From Candidatus Gastranaerophilales bacterium (GTDB lineage Bacteria; Cyanobacteriota; Vampirovibrionia; Gastranaerophilales; CAJFVJ01): DNA of 64,000 bases. The stretch spans positions 256,048 to 320,047 of the forward strand of contig CALUSR010000002.1 of assembly GCA_944323485.1 (NCBI GenBank), read 5' to 3'. This document shows, in pieces, positions 35,210 to 42,566 of this stretch. The notes under the pieces were generated by a model, which was not told the origin of the DNA, ran no database searches, and saw only the letters and a program-made list of their open reading frames with translations. Made by a program: the position numbers and the translations under genes. Within the stretch, counting starts at the first letter, position 1. Every line of letters starts with the position of its first letter.

Positions 35210-36616
35210 ATGACCACCACAGACAAACAAAATCCTGCAGAAGAAAAAGGCTTCAAATTTCCCAAGTTGACAACCATGCAGCTGATAAATTTTTGTATAG
35301 GATTTTTCGGATTGCAATTTGCCTGGCAGATGAGAATATTATTATCAGGTCCTGTCACAGAAAGTCTCGGTGCGTCACCTTTTCTTTTCAGTCTGATTTG
35401 GCTTGCAGGACCATTCACAGGTCTTGTGGTACAGCCTGTTATCGGAGCTATTAGCGATAACATATCAACTCCTTTCGGAAGAAGAAAACCTTTCCTCCTT
35501 GGCGGTGCAATACTGTGCAGCTTGGCTCTGTGGGCTTTCCCAAATTCCGGCAAGATTGCCGATTTTTTAGGTAAACTTGTACATTCGGATGTTCCGATAT
35601 GGGGAGGATTACTGGTTGCTGCGATATTAATCTGGGTTATAGATGCCTGCATTAATGCATCGCAAGGTCCTTACAGAGCACTTGTTCCTGATACAATGCC
35701 TCAAGAACAGCATGCGTTAGCTAATTCATACTTGAGCCTTTCAATTGGTCTTGGTTCTGTTGTCGCCTCAGGTGCAGCCTGGTTTATGAAGACTGTTTTT
35801 AACTATCAACTTTCAGTAGAAACCCAGTTTATTATGGCAGCTTTAGCATTCTCGCTTGCTGTAATCTGGACCTGCCTTACAACAAAAGAATACATTACAA
35901 AAGTTAAAACAACAGAGGAGAAAACAACTCAGGAAAAACAAACTTTTCTGCAATCTCTGAAAGCATTCTTCTCTGATATAGAAGTATACAAAGTTTGTGC
36001 AATCCAGTTCTTCACCTGGATGGGTGTTATCAGTATGTTGATTTATTTCACAAACTTCTCCGTACACAACGTTTTTGGTGTTCCTGATTTGACATCGGTA
36101 TCAGAATCCGTCAAACAGTCTTATGAGTCAAAATTGCTTGATGGAACAAACTTTTCATCATTCTGTTTTGCAATTTTCAATCTTGTTTGTTTCCTGTGTT
36201 CAATTCCAATAGGTATCCTTGCTTCAAAATTCGGAAACAAAAAGGTTCATACCGTTGCACTTTTACTTATGGCTGCTGCATTCACAGGTTTAGCTTTCAC
36301 GGTTAATCAAACTTATGTTGCAATTCTGATGGGACTTGCCGGCGTAGGCTGGGCATCATTGCTTGCTTTGCCTTTTGCAATGCTCTCTGAATACATCCAA
36401 AAGGGAACTGAAGGTTCTGCCATGGGAATATTCAACCTGTTCATAGCCGGTCCGCAGGTTATATCATCAATTGTTCTCGGAGCAGTAATTGCAAAAAGCC
36501 CGATGACAACTGACGGTTTGTTGAATTATCACTGGGAATATGCTTTTCTTGCGGCAGGCATATGCATTTTGATAGCTGCGATTATGACACCGTTTATAAA
36601 AGAGAAAAAAGCTTAG
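35210..36616 (+). CDS. MFS transporter (SLC45/sucrose-porter-like)
   Basis: A 468-residue permease with about twelve membrane segments. The N-terminal MQLINFCIGFFGLQFAWQM and the loop 2-3 motif SDNISTPFGRRKPFLLGG resemble sugar:H+ symporters of the SLC45/GPH-like MFS group. The WRN-like IDACINASQGPYRALVPD segment also fits. A charged loop of about 35 residues lies between segments 6 and 7. Sugar specificity cannot be read. GGAG precedes the ATG; a terminator follows. Confidence 0.85.
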   Translation: MTTTDKQNPAEEKGFKFPKLTTMQLINFCIGFFGLQFAWQMRILLSGPVTESLGASPFLFSLIWLAGPFTGLVVQPVIGAISDNISTPFGRRKPFLLGGAILCSLALWAFPNSGKIADFLGKLVHSDVPIWGGLLVAAILIWVIDACINASQGPYRALVPDTMPQEQHALANSYLSLSIGLGSVVASGAAWFMKTVFNYQLSVETQFIMAALAFSLAVIWTCLTTKEYITKVKTTEEKTTQEKQTFLQSLKAFFSDIEVYKVCAIQFFTWMGVISMLIYFTNFSVHNVFGVPDLTSVSESVKQSYESKLLDGTNFSSFCFAIFNLVCFLCSIPIGILASKFGNKKVHTVALLLMAAAFTGLAFTVNQTYVAILMGLAGVGWASLLALPFAMLSEYIQKGTEGSAMGIFNLFIAGPQVISSIVLGAVIAKSPMTTDGLLNYHWEYAFLAAGICILIAAIMTPFIKEKKA

Positions 36617-36653
36617 AAAAAAATAAAACCTCCTGCTTGGAGGTTTTATTTTG
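36617..36653 (+). terminator. Intrinsic terminator after the MFS gene
   Basis: Stem AATAAAACCTCC against GGAGGTTTTATT with a five-base loop and TT tail. The maf Shine-Dalgarno (TTGGAGAAA) begins directly after it. Confidence 0.85.
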
Positions 36654-36664
36654 GAGAAATAAAA

Positions 36665-37246
36665 ATGAAAAGAAAAATAATACTCGCCTCAGGCTCTCCC
36701 AGAAGAAAACGAATGTTTGAAGACCTTAAAATAGATTTTAGCGTGATGGTATCAAATTATGAAGAAGATATCGCAGGCAAAGATTATGATGTGTCGCTTG
36801 TTGAGAAAACGGCTTATAATAAAGCTCTTGAAGTTTCAAAAAGAGCAGATGACGATGCTTTGATTGTAGCGGCTGATACGGTTGTCGTGTTTGATAAAAA
36901 AATACTCGGCAAACCAAAAGACAAAGCAGATGCAAAACAGATGCTAAAAATGCTTCAGGGAAATACGCATACTGTTGTAACTTCTATAGCAATAATAGAC
37001 AATCTTGAGAAAAAAACATTGATAAACTCCGAAAAAACAAAAGTCACATTTGATAAACTGACCGACCGGGAGATTGATGACTATATCAAAACAGGCGAGC
37101 CGATGGATAAAGCAGGCGCATATGGTATACAGGGATTAGGATGCGTGTTTATACAAAAAGTCGACGGTTGTTATAACAACGTCGTCGGACTTCCTGCATA
37201 TCTTCTTGCAAAAATGCTGAAATCTTTCGGAGTTTATCTTTTCTGA
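36665..37246 (+). CDS. maf: Maf-like nucleoside triphosphate pyrophosphatase
   Basis: A 193-residue house-cleaning pyrophosphatase that removes non-canonical nucleotides. N-terminal LASGSPRRKRMFEDL, central AADTVVVFDKKILGKPKD, and GAYGIQGLGCVFIQKVDGCYNNVVGLP are all family signatures. GGAG lies before the ATG. It stops one base short of the convergent rpsA stop; no terminator lies between. Confidence 0.94.
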   Translation: MKRKIILASGSPRRKRMFEDLKIDFSVMVSNYEEDIAGKDYDVSLVEKTAYNKALEVSKRADDDALIVAADTVVVFDKKILGKPKDKADAKQMLKMLQGNTHTVVTSIAIIDNLEKKTLINSEKTKVTFDKLTDREIDDYIKTGEPMDKAGAYGIQGLGCVFIQKVDGCYNNVVGLPAYLLAKMLKSFGVYLF

Positions 37247-37247
37247 G

Positions 37248-38315
37248 TTACTCTTCAACGGAATTTCCGCTGGCAGAAAGACTGATTCTCCTTTCAGCAA
37301 AATTAAATTTCATAACGACAGCTTCTATTTCACTGCCGACTTCCAAAATAGATCCCATTTTATTCTGGAGTTCAAGGACTTCTTTTTGAGGAAGCAGGGC
37401 TTCGACACCGGGAAGAACTTCTACAAAAGCGCCGAATGGTTTAAGTCGGGTAATAGTTCCTTTAATTTTTTCACCCTCTTTGATTGATTCTTTTGCCTTT
37501 TCCCAAGGATCCTCCTGCAGTGATTTCAAACTCAGGCTGACTCTTTGTTTTTCGGTATCAATACCGATAATTTCAACTTTTATTTTTTGAGAAATTTTCA
37601 AAATATCAGTCGGATGATCGACCCATCTCCAGGACATCTGCGACAATGGAAGCAGACCATCAAGACCTCCGATGTCAACAAATGCACCGAAATCTGCAAG
37701 ACGAACAATCTCACCTTCAACGACCTGACCGAGTTTTATTTCCGAGAAAACAGCTTTCAGTGGTTTTTCCTGATTTTCTGAGTAAGCTTTTCTGTTCGAA
37801 AGAATAAGCGTATTTGTCGAATGATCCATAGATAAAACTTTCAAATCAAGAGTTTCGCCGACAAGCTCATCAGAGAGTTTTGTGCGCAGATGACTTGATG
37901 GTACAAAACCTTTTATTCCCTCAACATCAACTATAGCACCGCCTTTGACTGTACTGAGGACAACTCCTTTCAATATGGTATTTTCAACATCCAAATCCTG
38001 CAGTTTCTTCCAACTGTAAGCAGACTGAACCTTTTTATAAGAGAGCGTCAGCTGACCATCGTCATCTTCTTCTCTTATAATCAAAAATTCGTACTCTTTA
38101 CCTTTTTCGAGGACGTCTTTTACTGATTCGTTTTTTGAAGAAACGACCTCTCTGTTTGGACATATTGCAACAGTTTTTGCACCGATATCAACTAATACAT
38201 TATTCGAGTCATAAGAGATAACCTCTCCTTTGACCAAATTTCCTTTTTTAAAGCTGTAATCATACAAATCCAGTAATTCTGCAAAAGTTTTTTCTTTAGT
38301 ATCGCCGGATGGCAT
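37248..38315 (-). CDS. rpsA: 30S ribosomal protein S1 (four S1 domains)
   Basis: A 355-residue protein with four S1 RNA-binding domains (about residues 20-95, 110-175, 195-265 and 285-350). The third is the best conserved (VVEGEIVRLADFGAFVDIGGLDGLLPLSQMS). Shorter than the six-domain E. coli S1 and closer to cyanobacterial or Gram-positive forms. The frame extends to a TTG at 38342, but GGAGG lies inside that extension and points to the ATG at 38315. Confidence 0.88.
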   Translation of the reverse strand: MPSGDTKEKTFAELLDLYDYSFKKGNLVKGEVISYDSNNVLVDIGAKTVAICPNREVVSSKNESVKDVLEKGKEYEFLIIREEDDDGQLTLSYKKVQSAYSWKKLQDLDVENTILKGVVLSTVKGGAIVDVEGIKGFVPSSHLRTKLSDELVGETLDLKVLSMDHSTNTLILSNRKAYSENQEKPLKAVFSEIKLGQVVEGEIVRLADFGAFVDIGGLDGLLPLSQMSWRWVDHPTDILKISQKIKVEIIGIDTEKQRVSLSLKSLQEDPWEKAKESIKEGEKIKGTITRLKPFGAFVEVLPGVEALLPQKEVLELQNKMGSILEVGSEIEAVVMKFNFAERRISLSASGNSVEE

Positions 38316-38363
38316 CTGGTCCTCCTGACATAAAATGTCCAAACACTATTCTATTCTACATGT

Positions 38364-38375
38364 TCCATTATACCA
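38364..38375 (-). promoter_or_regulatory. Extended -10 promoter for rpsA
   Basis: On the minus strand TGG-TATAAT (TATAAT at 38367-38372), about 50 bases before the rpsA ATG, leaving a normal leader. The -35 is weak, as is usual with an extended -10. The rest of 38376-38578 is AT-rich with short inverted repeats (including AAACAGG/CCTGTTT and T-runs near 38450-38490) that may terminate the gene upstream. Confidence 0.5.
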
Positions 38376-38578
38376 AATTTCATATTTTTTTATTCAAATG
38401 CGGATTTTAAATTTGTGTTTATGTTGTTTTTTACAACACAAAAAAACAGGTAAAAATCTTTTTTTTATTTAAAAAGAGTGCCCCTGTTTATACCAAATTT
38501 ACAGGAAGATTTTTATTAAGTTTTGTAAATTTAATCGTTATTTTTATATAAATATTTATACAAATTTATATTTAATAA

Positions 38579-39586
38579 TTAATTCAAATCCCATTTTCCA
38601 CATGTACCGCCCCAGCGAGCAATAATTTTGCCTTTAACTTCTTTCGGAGATTTTGCATCGGGATTTTCATTTTCTCCTTCAAGGATAGTAATAATTTCGC
38701 AATTATTAGAACAGTCATGGCATTCATTCGTAACAGAAGAGAATGAAATATCAGTTACGTTCCATCCTTTAAACTTCGTATCAGCACTAGTGTAGTCATA
38801 GTTTTCCATTGCGAGGAGTGCAGCACCGATAGCCCCCATTGTCTGGTGATTTTCAGGGACAACAACTTCATGCCCGAGAGCTTCTTCAAAAGCTTTTACC
38901 ATACCGATATTTGTTGCTACACCGCCTTGAAAAACTATTGTAGGGAGCAGGTCTTTGCCGAGGGCAAGATTGCTCAGGTAATTTCTTACAAGTGCCTGAC
39001 AGAGTCCGTATAACAAATCCTGTATCGGATAACCGAGTTGTTGTTTGTGAATTAAATCGCTTTCTGCAAAAACACCGCAGCGACCTGCTATTCTTGCAGG
39101 TGATGTTGATTTCAATGCAGTAGGACCAAATTCTTCTATAGGCACATTCAAACGGTTTGCCTGCTGGTCAAGAAAACTTCCTGTGCCCGCTGCACACACG
39201 GTATTCATTGCAAAATCCGTAACAATACCGTCTCTTAGAATGATAATTTTGCTATCCTGACCGCCTATTTCGAGAATAGTCTGTACTCCTGGGATTTTAG
39301 TGCTTGCAGCAACGGCATGAGCTGTAATTTCATTTTTTATAACATCAGCCCCCACAAGAGCACCTGCAAGATGACGACCTGAGCCTGTTGTTCCGACGCC
39401 TTTGATTACATACTCGGTATCTTTTGCCTGCTCTAGCAGTTTATGCATGCTCTGTTGGACAGCAATAACAGGTTTACCTGCTGTTTTAATCATTACGCTG
39501 TCAATATATTCGCCTTTTTCATCTATTACAGCAACTTTTGTAGTTACCGAACCTACATCTATACCTAAAAAAGCACTTTTCTGCAT
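38579..39586 (-). CDS. Acyl-CoA dehydratase activase (BadF/HgdC family)
   Basis: A 335-residue ATPase of the ASKHA fold that activates 2-hydroxyacyl-CoA dehydratases by ATP-driven electron transfer. Visible motifs are FLGIDVGSVTTKVAV (phosphate 1), IGGQDSKIIIL, the cluster-binding NTVCAAGTGSFLDQQA and RCGVFAESDLI, and the adenosine motif QGGVATNIGMV. After the normal end (about residue 260) there is an extension with CHDCSNNC and RWGGTCGKW, possibly a second metal site. No dehydratase subunit gene lies next to it in the window. GGGGAG precedes the ATG. Confidence 0.88.
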   Translation of the reverse strand: MQKSAFLGIDVGSVTTKVAVIDEKGEYIDSVMIKTAGKPVIAVQQSMHKLLEQAKDTEYVIKGVGTTGSGRHLAGALVGADVIKNEITAHAVAASTKIPGVQTILEIGGQDSKIIILRDGIVTDFAMNTVCAAGTGSFLDQQANRLNVPIEEFGPTALKSTSPARIAGRCGVFAESDLIHKQQLGYPIQDLLYGLCQALVRNYLSNLALGKDLLPTIVFQGGVATNIGMVKAFEEALGHEVVVPENHQTMGAIGAALLAMENYDYTSADTKFKGWNVTDISFSSVTNECHDCSNNCEIITILEGENENPDAKSPKEVKGKIIARWGGTCGKWDLN

Positions 39587-39675
39587 TTCTCTATTCTCTC
39601 CCCTTTACGACAAGATACTCTATACAGATTACGCCAAACATACCTCATTGTAAAGAGAGAGAAACGGGGCGTCAC

Positions 39676-39812
39676 ATAGCAAATTCCGCCCAGCCCCAAA
39701 TTTCTAAAACAACGTCATACTGAGTGTTAGCGAAGTATCTAAACAAAACGGATTCTTCTGGTGAAAGCCCTCAGAATGACGGACTTTTAATGGTATCTGC
39801 GGAATTTGCTAT
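39676..39812. repeat. Nested inverted-repeat element (MITE/REP-like)
   Basis: A 137-base intergenic element. The outer arms ATAGCAAATTCCGC (39676-39689) and its exact complement (39799-39812) are 14 bases. Inside, CGTCATACTGAG (39713-39724) and CTCAGAATGACG (39770-39781) form a second, 11/12 inverted repeat. It has no open reading frame. It could be a miniature transposon relic or a REP-type palindrome, and may also stop transcription of the gene to its right. Confidence 0.65.
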
Positions 39813-39830
39813 ATAAGTTCAGGGAAACGT

Positions 39831-40466
39831 TTATAAAAATCCGAGAACTATCGGCAGAAGCATAAGCAGGGTATTTCTTACTATCTCACCTTTTGAGGGA
39901 CCTGAGTTATATTCATCATATGAGTCAAAGTAGTCATCGTTATCATAACTTCTTGATGATGACATAGGAAAGCTGCTGTAAGATGATGGAGGTTCCGATG
40001 CAAAATAATCATCTATCGATTTCTTTTGAGAAATGGTTTGCAATCTATGAACTCTCTCTTCATAATCACCGCTTTGTGCTGCACCGAGAAGCTGATATTC
40101 TATTCTTTCAAGACGTGCTTCAGGCGTTTCTTCAGGATAAGTTCTGCTAAGATTTTGCCGTTCAAGACGTTCGATATCCGTGACCAGAAAAGCAGGAAAA
40201 TCTGAGATATTCGCCTGAGCACTCAGTCTGTCAACTCTGTCTGAAAGAGCTTCGTTATCAAAAGATTTTTTATACAGACTTCTTTCAAGCCTGCTCAGGC
40301 GCTGGTAGATATCTTCTCCCTCAAAAGTTTGGTTAAAAATATTTTGTTCTATTTTTGTAACCATAGGATAATTATTGTAATCATAACCATCCTCCCCATG
40401 TGCAAAAACCGGGGATAAGATTGCCAAAAAGATAAATAACAGTACCGTAAAGAATTTTATGTTCAT
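39831..40466 (-). CDS. Secreted hypothetical protein with I/L-E-x-x-[LI]-[FY] repeats
   Basis: A 211-residue protein with a clear signal peptide (IKFFTVLLFIFLAILSPVFA, cleavage near residue 22). The mature part has four helical repeats of about 25-30 residues of the form I-E-x-x-x-F-x-x-x-[FY]-x-x-E-x-x-x-x-R-[LV]-x-R-L (IEQNIFNQTFEGEDIYQRLSR, LERSLYKKSFDNEALSDRVD). It ends with a Ser/Asp-rich linker and a C-terminal hydrophobic segment (LLMLLPIVLGFL). An envelope protein anchored at both ends is plausible. A palindrome TAAACA/TGTTTA lies just before the ATG; AGGTG is 12 bases upstream. Confidence 0.7.
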   Translation of the reverse strand: MNIKFFTVLLFIFLAILSPVFAHGEDGYDYNNYPMVTKIEQNIFNQTFEGEDIYQRLSRLERSLYKKSFDNEALSDRVDRLSAQANISDFPAFLVTDIERLERQNLSRTYPEETPEARLERIEYQLLGAAQSGDYEERVHRLQTISQKKSIDDYFASEPPSSYSSFPMSSSRSYDNDDYFDSYDEYNSGPSKGEIVRNTLLMLLPIVLGFL

Positions 40467-40555
40467 AAACAGCCGACACCTATTTTCGTCTGTTTATAAC
40501 CTAACCTTTTTGGAATGACTTTTAATCCGAAAAAGTATTAATATTCAAAACCTGC

Positions 40556-41176
40556 CTATTCGGATAATAATTTTATTTCATCTTGAAGGATTTCTATGTT
40601 TTCAGCCAATGCGGCAAGATTTTTTTCTATATTTTCTTTTTTGTAGGCACCGCCCGCTGAAGAATAAGAAACATATTGAAGAGTATAGTCAGCCTTTTGC
40701 CAGAGGGCAAGGATTGACTGATTTTGTCTTATAAGTTCTTTTACTATCTTATAAGTTACATATTTTTCTTCAGGCTTATTTTGATATTTTTTCAGGAAAA
40801 GATTTGCTTTCAGATTGAAATAATAAGCCTTTGCAGCAAACAGCTGAAGATTTTCCTTTTTTGATGCGTCATAGAGTTCTGACATGGGTTTCTGGAGTTT
40901 CAATATTTCAACGAGATAGTCAGCATAAGGATTATTTTCCATTAAATAATCATTGTATTTGGGAGAGTTTAGAGCAGGAGCTGTTTTCTTTGTCGGGTCT
41001 TTTTCAACATCGATAAACGGTCTTGAGTCAAATTTCTTCTGTTCCTGCTCATGTTTTTGTTGAAGTTTTTTTTGTTCTTCTTTGAAGGCTTCGCCCAAAT
41101 CAGGAAGATCCCCTACATATCCGGCAGAGGTATTCAAAAAAGCTATGAGAAGAAGTATTGGTAAAATCTTTTTCAT
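40556..41176 (-). CDS. Secreted hypothetical protein
   Basis: A 206-residue protein with a signal peptide (KKILPILLLIAFLNTSA). The mature part opens with a Glu/Gln/Lys-rich helix (EEQKKLQQKHEQEQKK) and is helical throughout, ending in a predicted coiled coil. No cysteine after the signal, so not a lipoprotein. There is no Shine-Dalgarno sequence; a good promoter lies directly before the ATG, so the mRNA may be leaderless. Unknown family; one of three neighbouring envelope orphans. Confidence 0.7.
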   Translation of the reverse strand: MKKILPILLLIAFLNTSAGYVGDLPDLGEAFKEEQKKLQQKHEQEQKKFDSRPFIDVEKDPTKKTAPALNSPKYNDYLMENNPYADYLVEILKLQKPMSELYDASKKENLQLFAAKAYYFNLKANLFLKKYQNKPEEKYVTYKIVKELIRQNQSILALWQKADYTLQYVSYSSAGGAYKKENIEKNLAALAENIEILQDEIKLLSE

Positions 41177-41182
41177 AGCTTT

Positions 41183-41211
41183 ATTTTAATAATATTTATT
41201 TCAATAATCAA
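41183..41211 (-). promoter_or_regulatory. Promoter for the 40556-41176 gene, apparently leaderless
   Basis: On the minus strand TTGATT (41206-41211), 17-base spacer, TAAAAT (41183-41188), then six bases to the ATG. It fits in the 42-base gap after the upstream gene's stop. Confidence 0.55.
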
Positions 41212-41218
41212 ACTTTGT

Positions 41219-41680
41219 TCAGATGATTTCCATATTTTCGATGAACTCTTGCAGAGGTGAGTCTATGCGTGAGTTTATATTATTAACGATATAGGCGCAC
41301 AAACATATATTCAAAATAACCGAAACTACAGAAACAACTATTGCAATCTTGAGAAAATATACAAGAGTTTCATTGTTTTTATCAACCTTCTCATCAAGGC
41401 GAATCAACAACTCTTCGTTCACTTTTGCCTTGGATAAATTTTCTTCGCACAACTTCTGAACTTTTTCCAGAGTTTCAGTCTGTGATTGGAGCTTTTCCGC
41501 CTGCATTGCACTCTGCGCTTCTTTCTCCTGAGAAATTTCTTTCATCTCATTGAGTGTTTTCTTCATATCCTCATCAACAACAGGAACTATTTTTACATCT
41601 TTTGAGAAAAATTCTTTGAAATTTGAGAGAAAATAACCCGCTTTTTGAAAAAATCTGAACTTATCAGTAATATTTTTCAT
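41219..41680 (-). CDS. Coiled-coil membrane protein, hypothetical
   Basis: A 153-residue protein. Residues 38-105 are charged and heptad-like (EMKEISQEKEAQSAMQAEKL..., LIRLDEKVDKNNETL), followed by one membrane segment (FLKIAIVVSVVSVILNICLCAYIV) and a short tail. AAGGA lies seven bases before the ATG. Topology suggests a cytoplasmic coiled coil on a membrane anchor. Family unknown. Confidence 0.7.
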   Translation of the reverse strand: MKNITDKFRFFQKAGYFLSNFKEFFSKDVKIVPVVDEDMKKTLNEMKEISQEKEAQSAMQAEKLQSQTETLEKVQKLCEENLSKAKVNEELLIRLDEKVDKNNETLVYFLKIAIVVSVVSVILNICLCAYIVNNINSRIDSPLQEFIENMEII

Positions 41681-41762
41681 ACTCTTATCCTTAACAAATT
41701 TATGCCTATTTTATAATAGCATTATTCCCCAAAATTTTAAAATCCTTCAGAAGGCAAAAAAA

Positions 41763-42491
41763 TTATTTATTTTTTTGCATATCATCAATCCATTTTTCGA
41801 TATCAATATCATCAGGCAGTTTGTAATCAGGATTGCTCATCTCAAAAAATGTTTTTAGAAACTCTTTATCAAAATGCCTGTTCACAACCCGTTCAGTTTC
41901 AGTCATAGAATGTTCATATTCGATATTATGAAGAGCAGGGTCAAATCCGAGTAATTTTTTTATATAATCCAGACCTTCTCTCGCTGCCATAACAGTGTTT
42001 GACCAGGCATCAACAATTACGGCATTGTTCCCCCATGTTTTTATGTCAGAAAAATCAGCATCTTCACGGAGTCCCAAGACAGCAAAGAGATGATCGCCGA
42101 CACGTTCTTTCAAACCACCGTCACTTTTGTTTGTAATTGCAAGAGAAATTGCATGCGCATCAAGACCGTCTTCAAGCATCATCAACTCCATAGCATCGTT
42201 CATTGCACCGCAGTTTCCGACCTTATTATTTTTTATATCTCTTATCACATCGGCAGAACTCTCCCATGAGCTGCTGAGACAAAAATTATCCTCAAGTCTG
42301 TCATATTTTTCGCTCAATTTATCCAAACGTGGAATAATCGTTTGAAATCTCGGAGAATTTTCATGTTTTATAATCTGTGTCTGTATGCGTGTTGATGATG
42401 GAACATAAGGAAGAATTCTTTTGAATTTTGCAAGTTCCCGTCTTCCTGCTTCCAGATTTTGTTTTAATGAACCGAAAGAAATACCTGCCAT
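41763..42491 (-). CDS. Hypothetical protein with a Cys-His-Asp (transglutaminase/papain-like) core
   Basis: A 242-residue protein starting MAGISFGSLKQN, which carries the I-x-F-G motif of the local orphans. The middle has NCGAMNDAMELMM (candidate nucleophile Cys near residue 94), GDHLFAVLGL (candidate His) and AVIVDAWSN (candidate Asp). This order and spacing match transglutaminase-like or papain-like folds, by pattern only. No signal peptide. The start is the ATG at 42491 because AAAGG lies seven bases upstream; the ATG at 42506 has none. That AAAGG is also part of the hydrogenase terminator. Confidence 0.6.
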   Translation of the reverse strand: MAGISFGSLKQNLEAGRRELAKFKRILPYVPSSTRIQTQIIKHENSPRFQTIIPRLDKLSEKYDRLEDNFCLSSSWESSADVIRDIKNNKVGNCGAMNDAMELMMLEDGLDAHAISLAITNKSDGGLKERVGDHLFAVLGLREDADFSDIKTWGNNAVIVDAWSNTVMAAREGLDYIKKLLGFDPALHNIEYEHSMTETERVVNRHFDKEFLKTFFEMSNPDYKLPDDIDIEKWIDDMQKNK

Positions 42492-42529
42492 AAAAAAACC
42501 TTTCATACCATATCTGATATAAAAGGTTT
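42491..42529 (-). terminator. Hydrogenase-gene terminator whose 3' arm contains the next ribosome binding site
   Basis: On the minus strand AAACCTTT (42522-42529) pairs with AAAGGTTT (42496-42503) around an 18-base loop that can itself pair (ATAT-CTG-ATAT mirror), followed by T-run to the ATG at 42491. The arm's AAAGG is the Shine-Dalgarno of the downstream gene. Confidence 0.65.
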
Positions 42530-42566
42530 GTGATTATAAAAAATTGCTCTAAATTGCGATAAAAAA

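Noticed and set aside
35128-35652. 174-codon frame on the minus strand
   Set aside because: Antisense to the MFS transporter start; shadow of a membrane protein.
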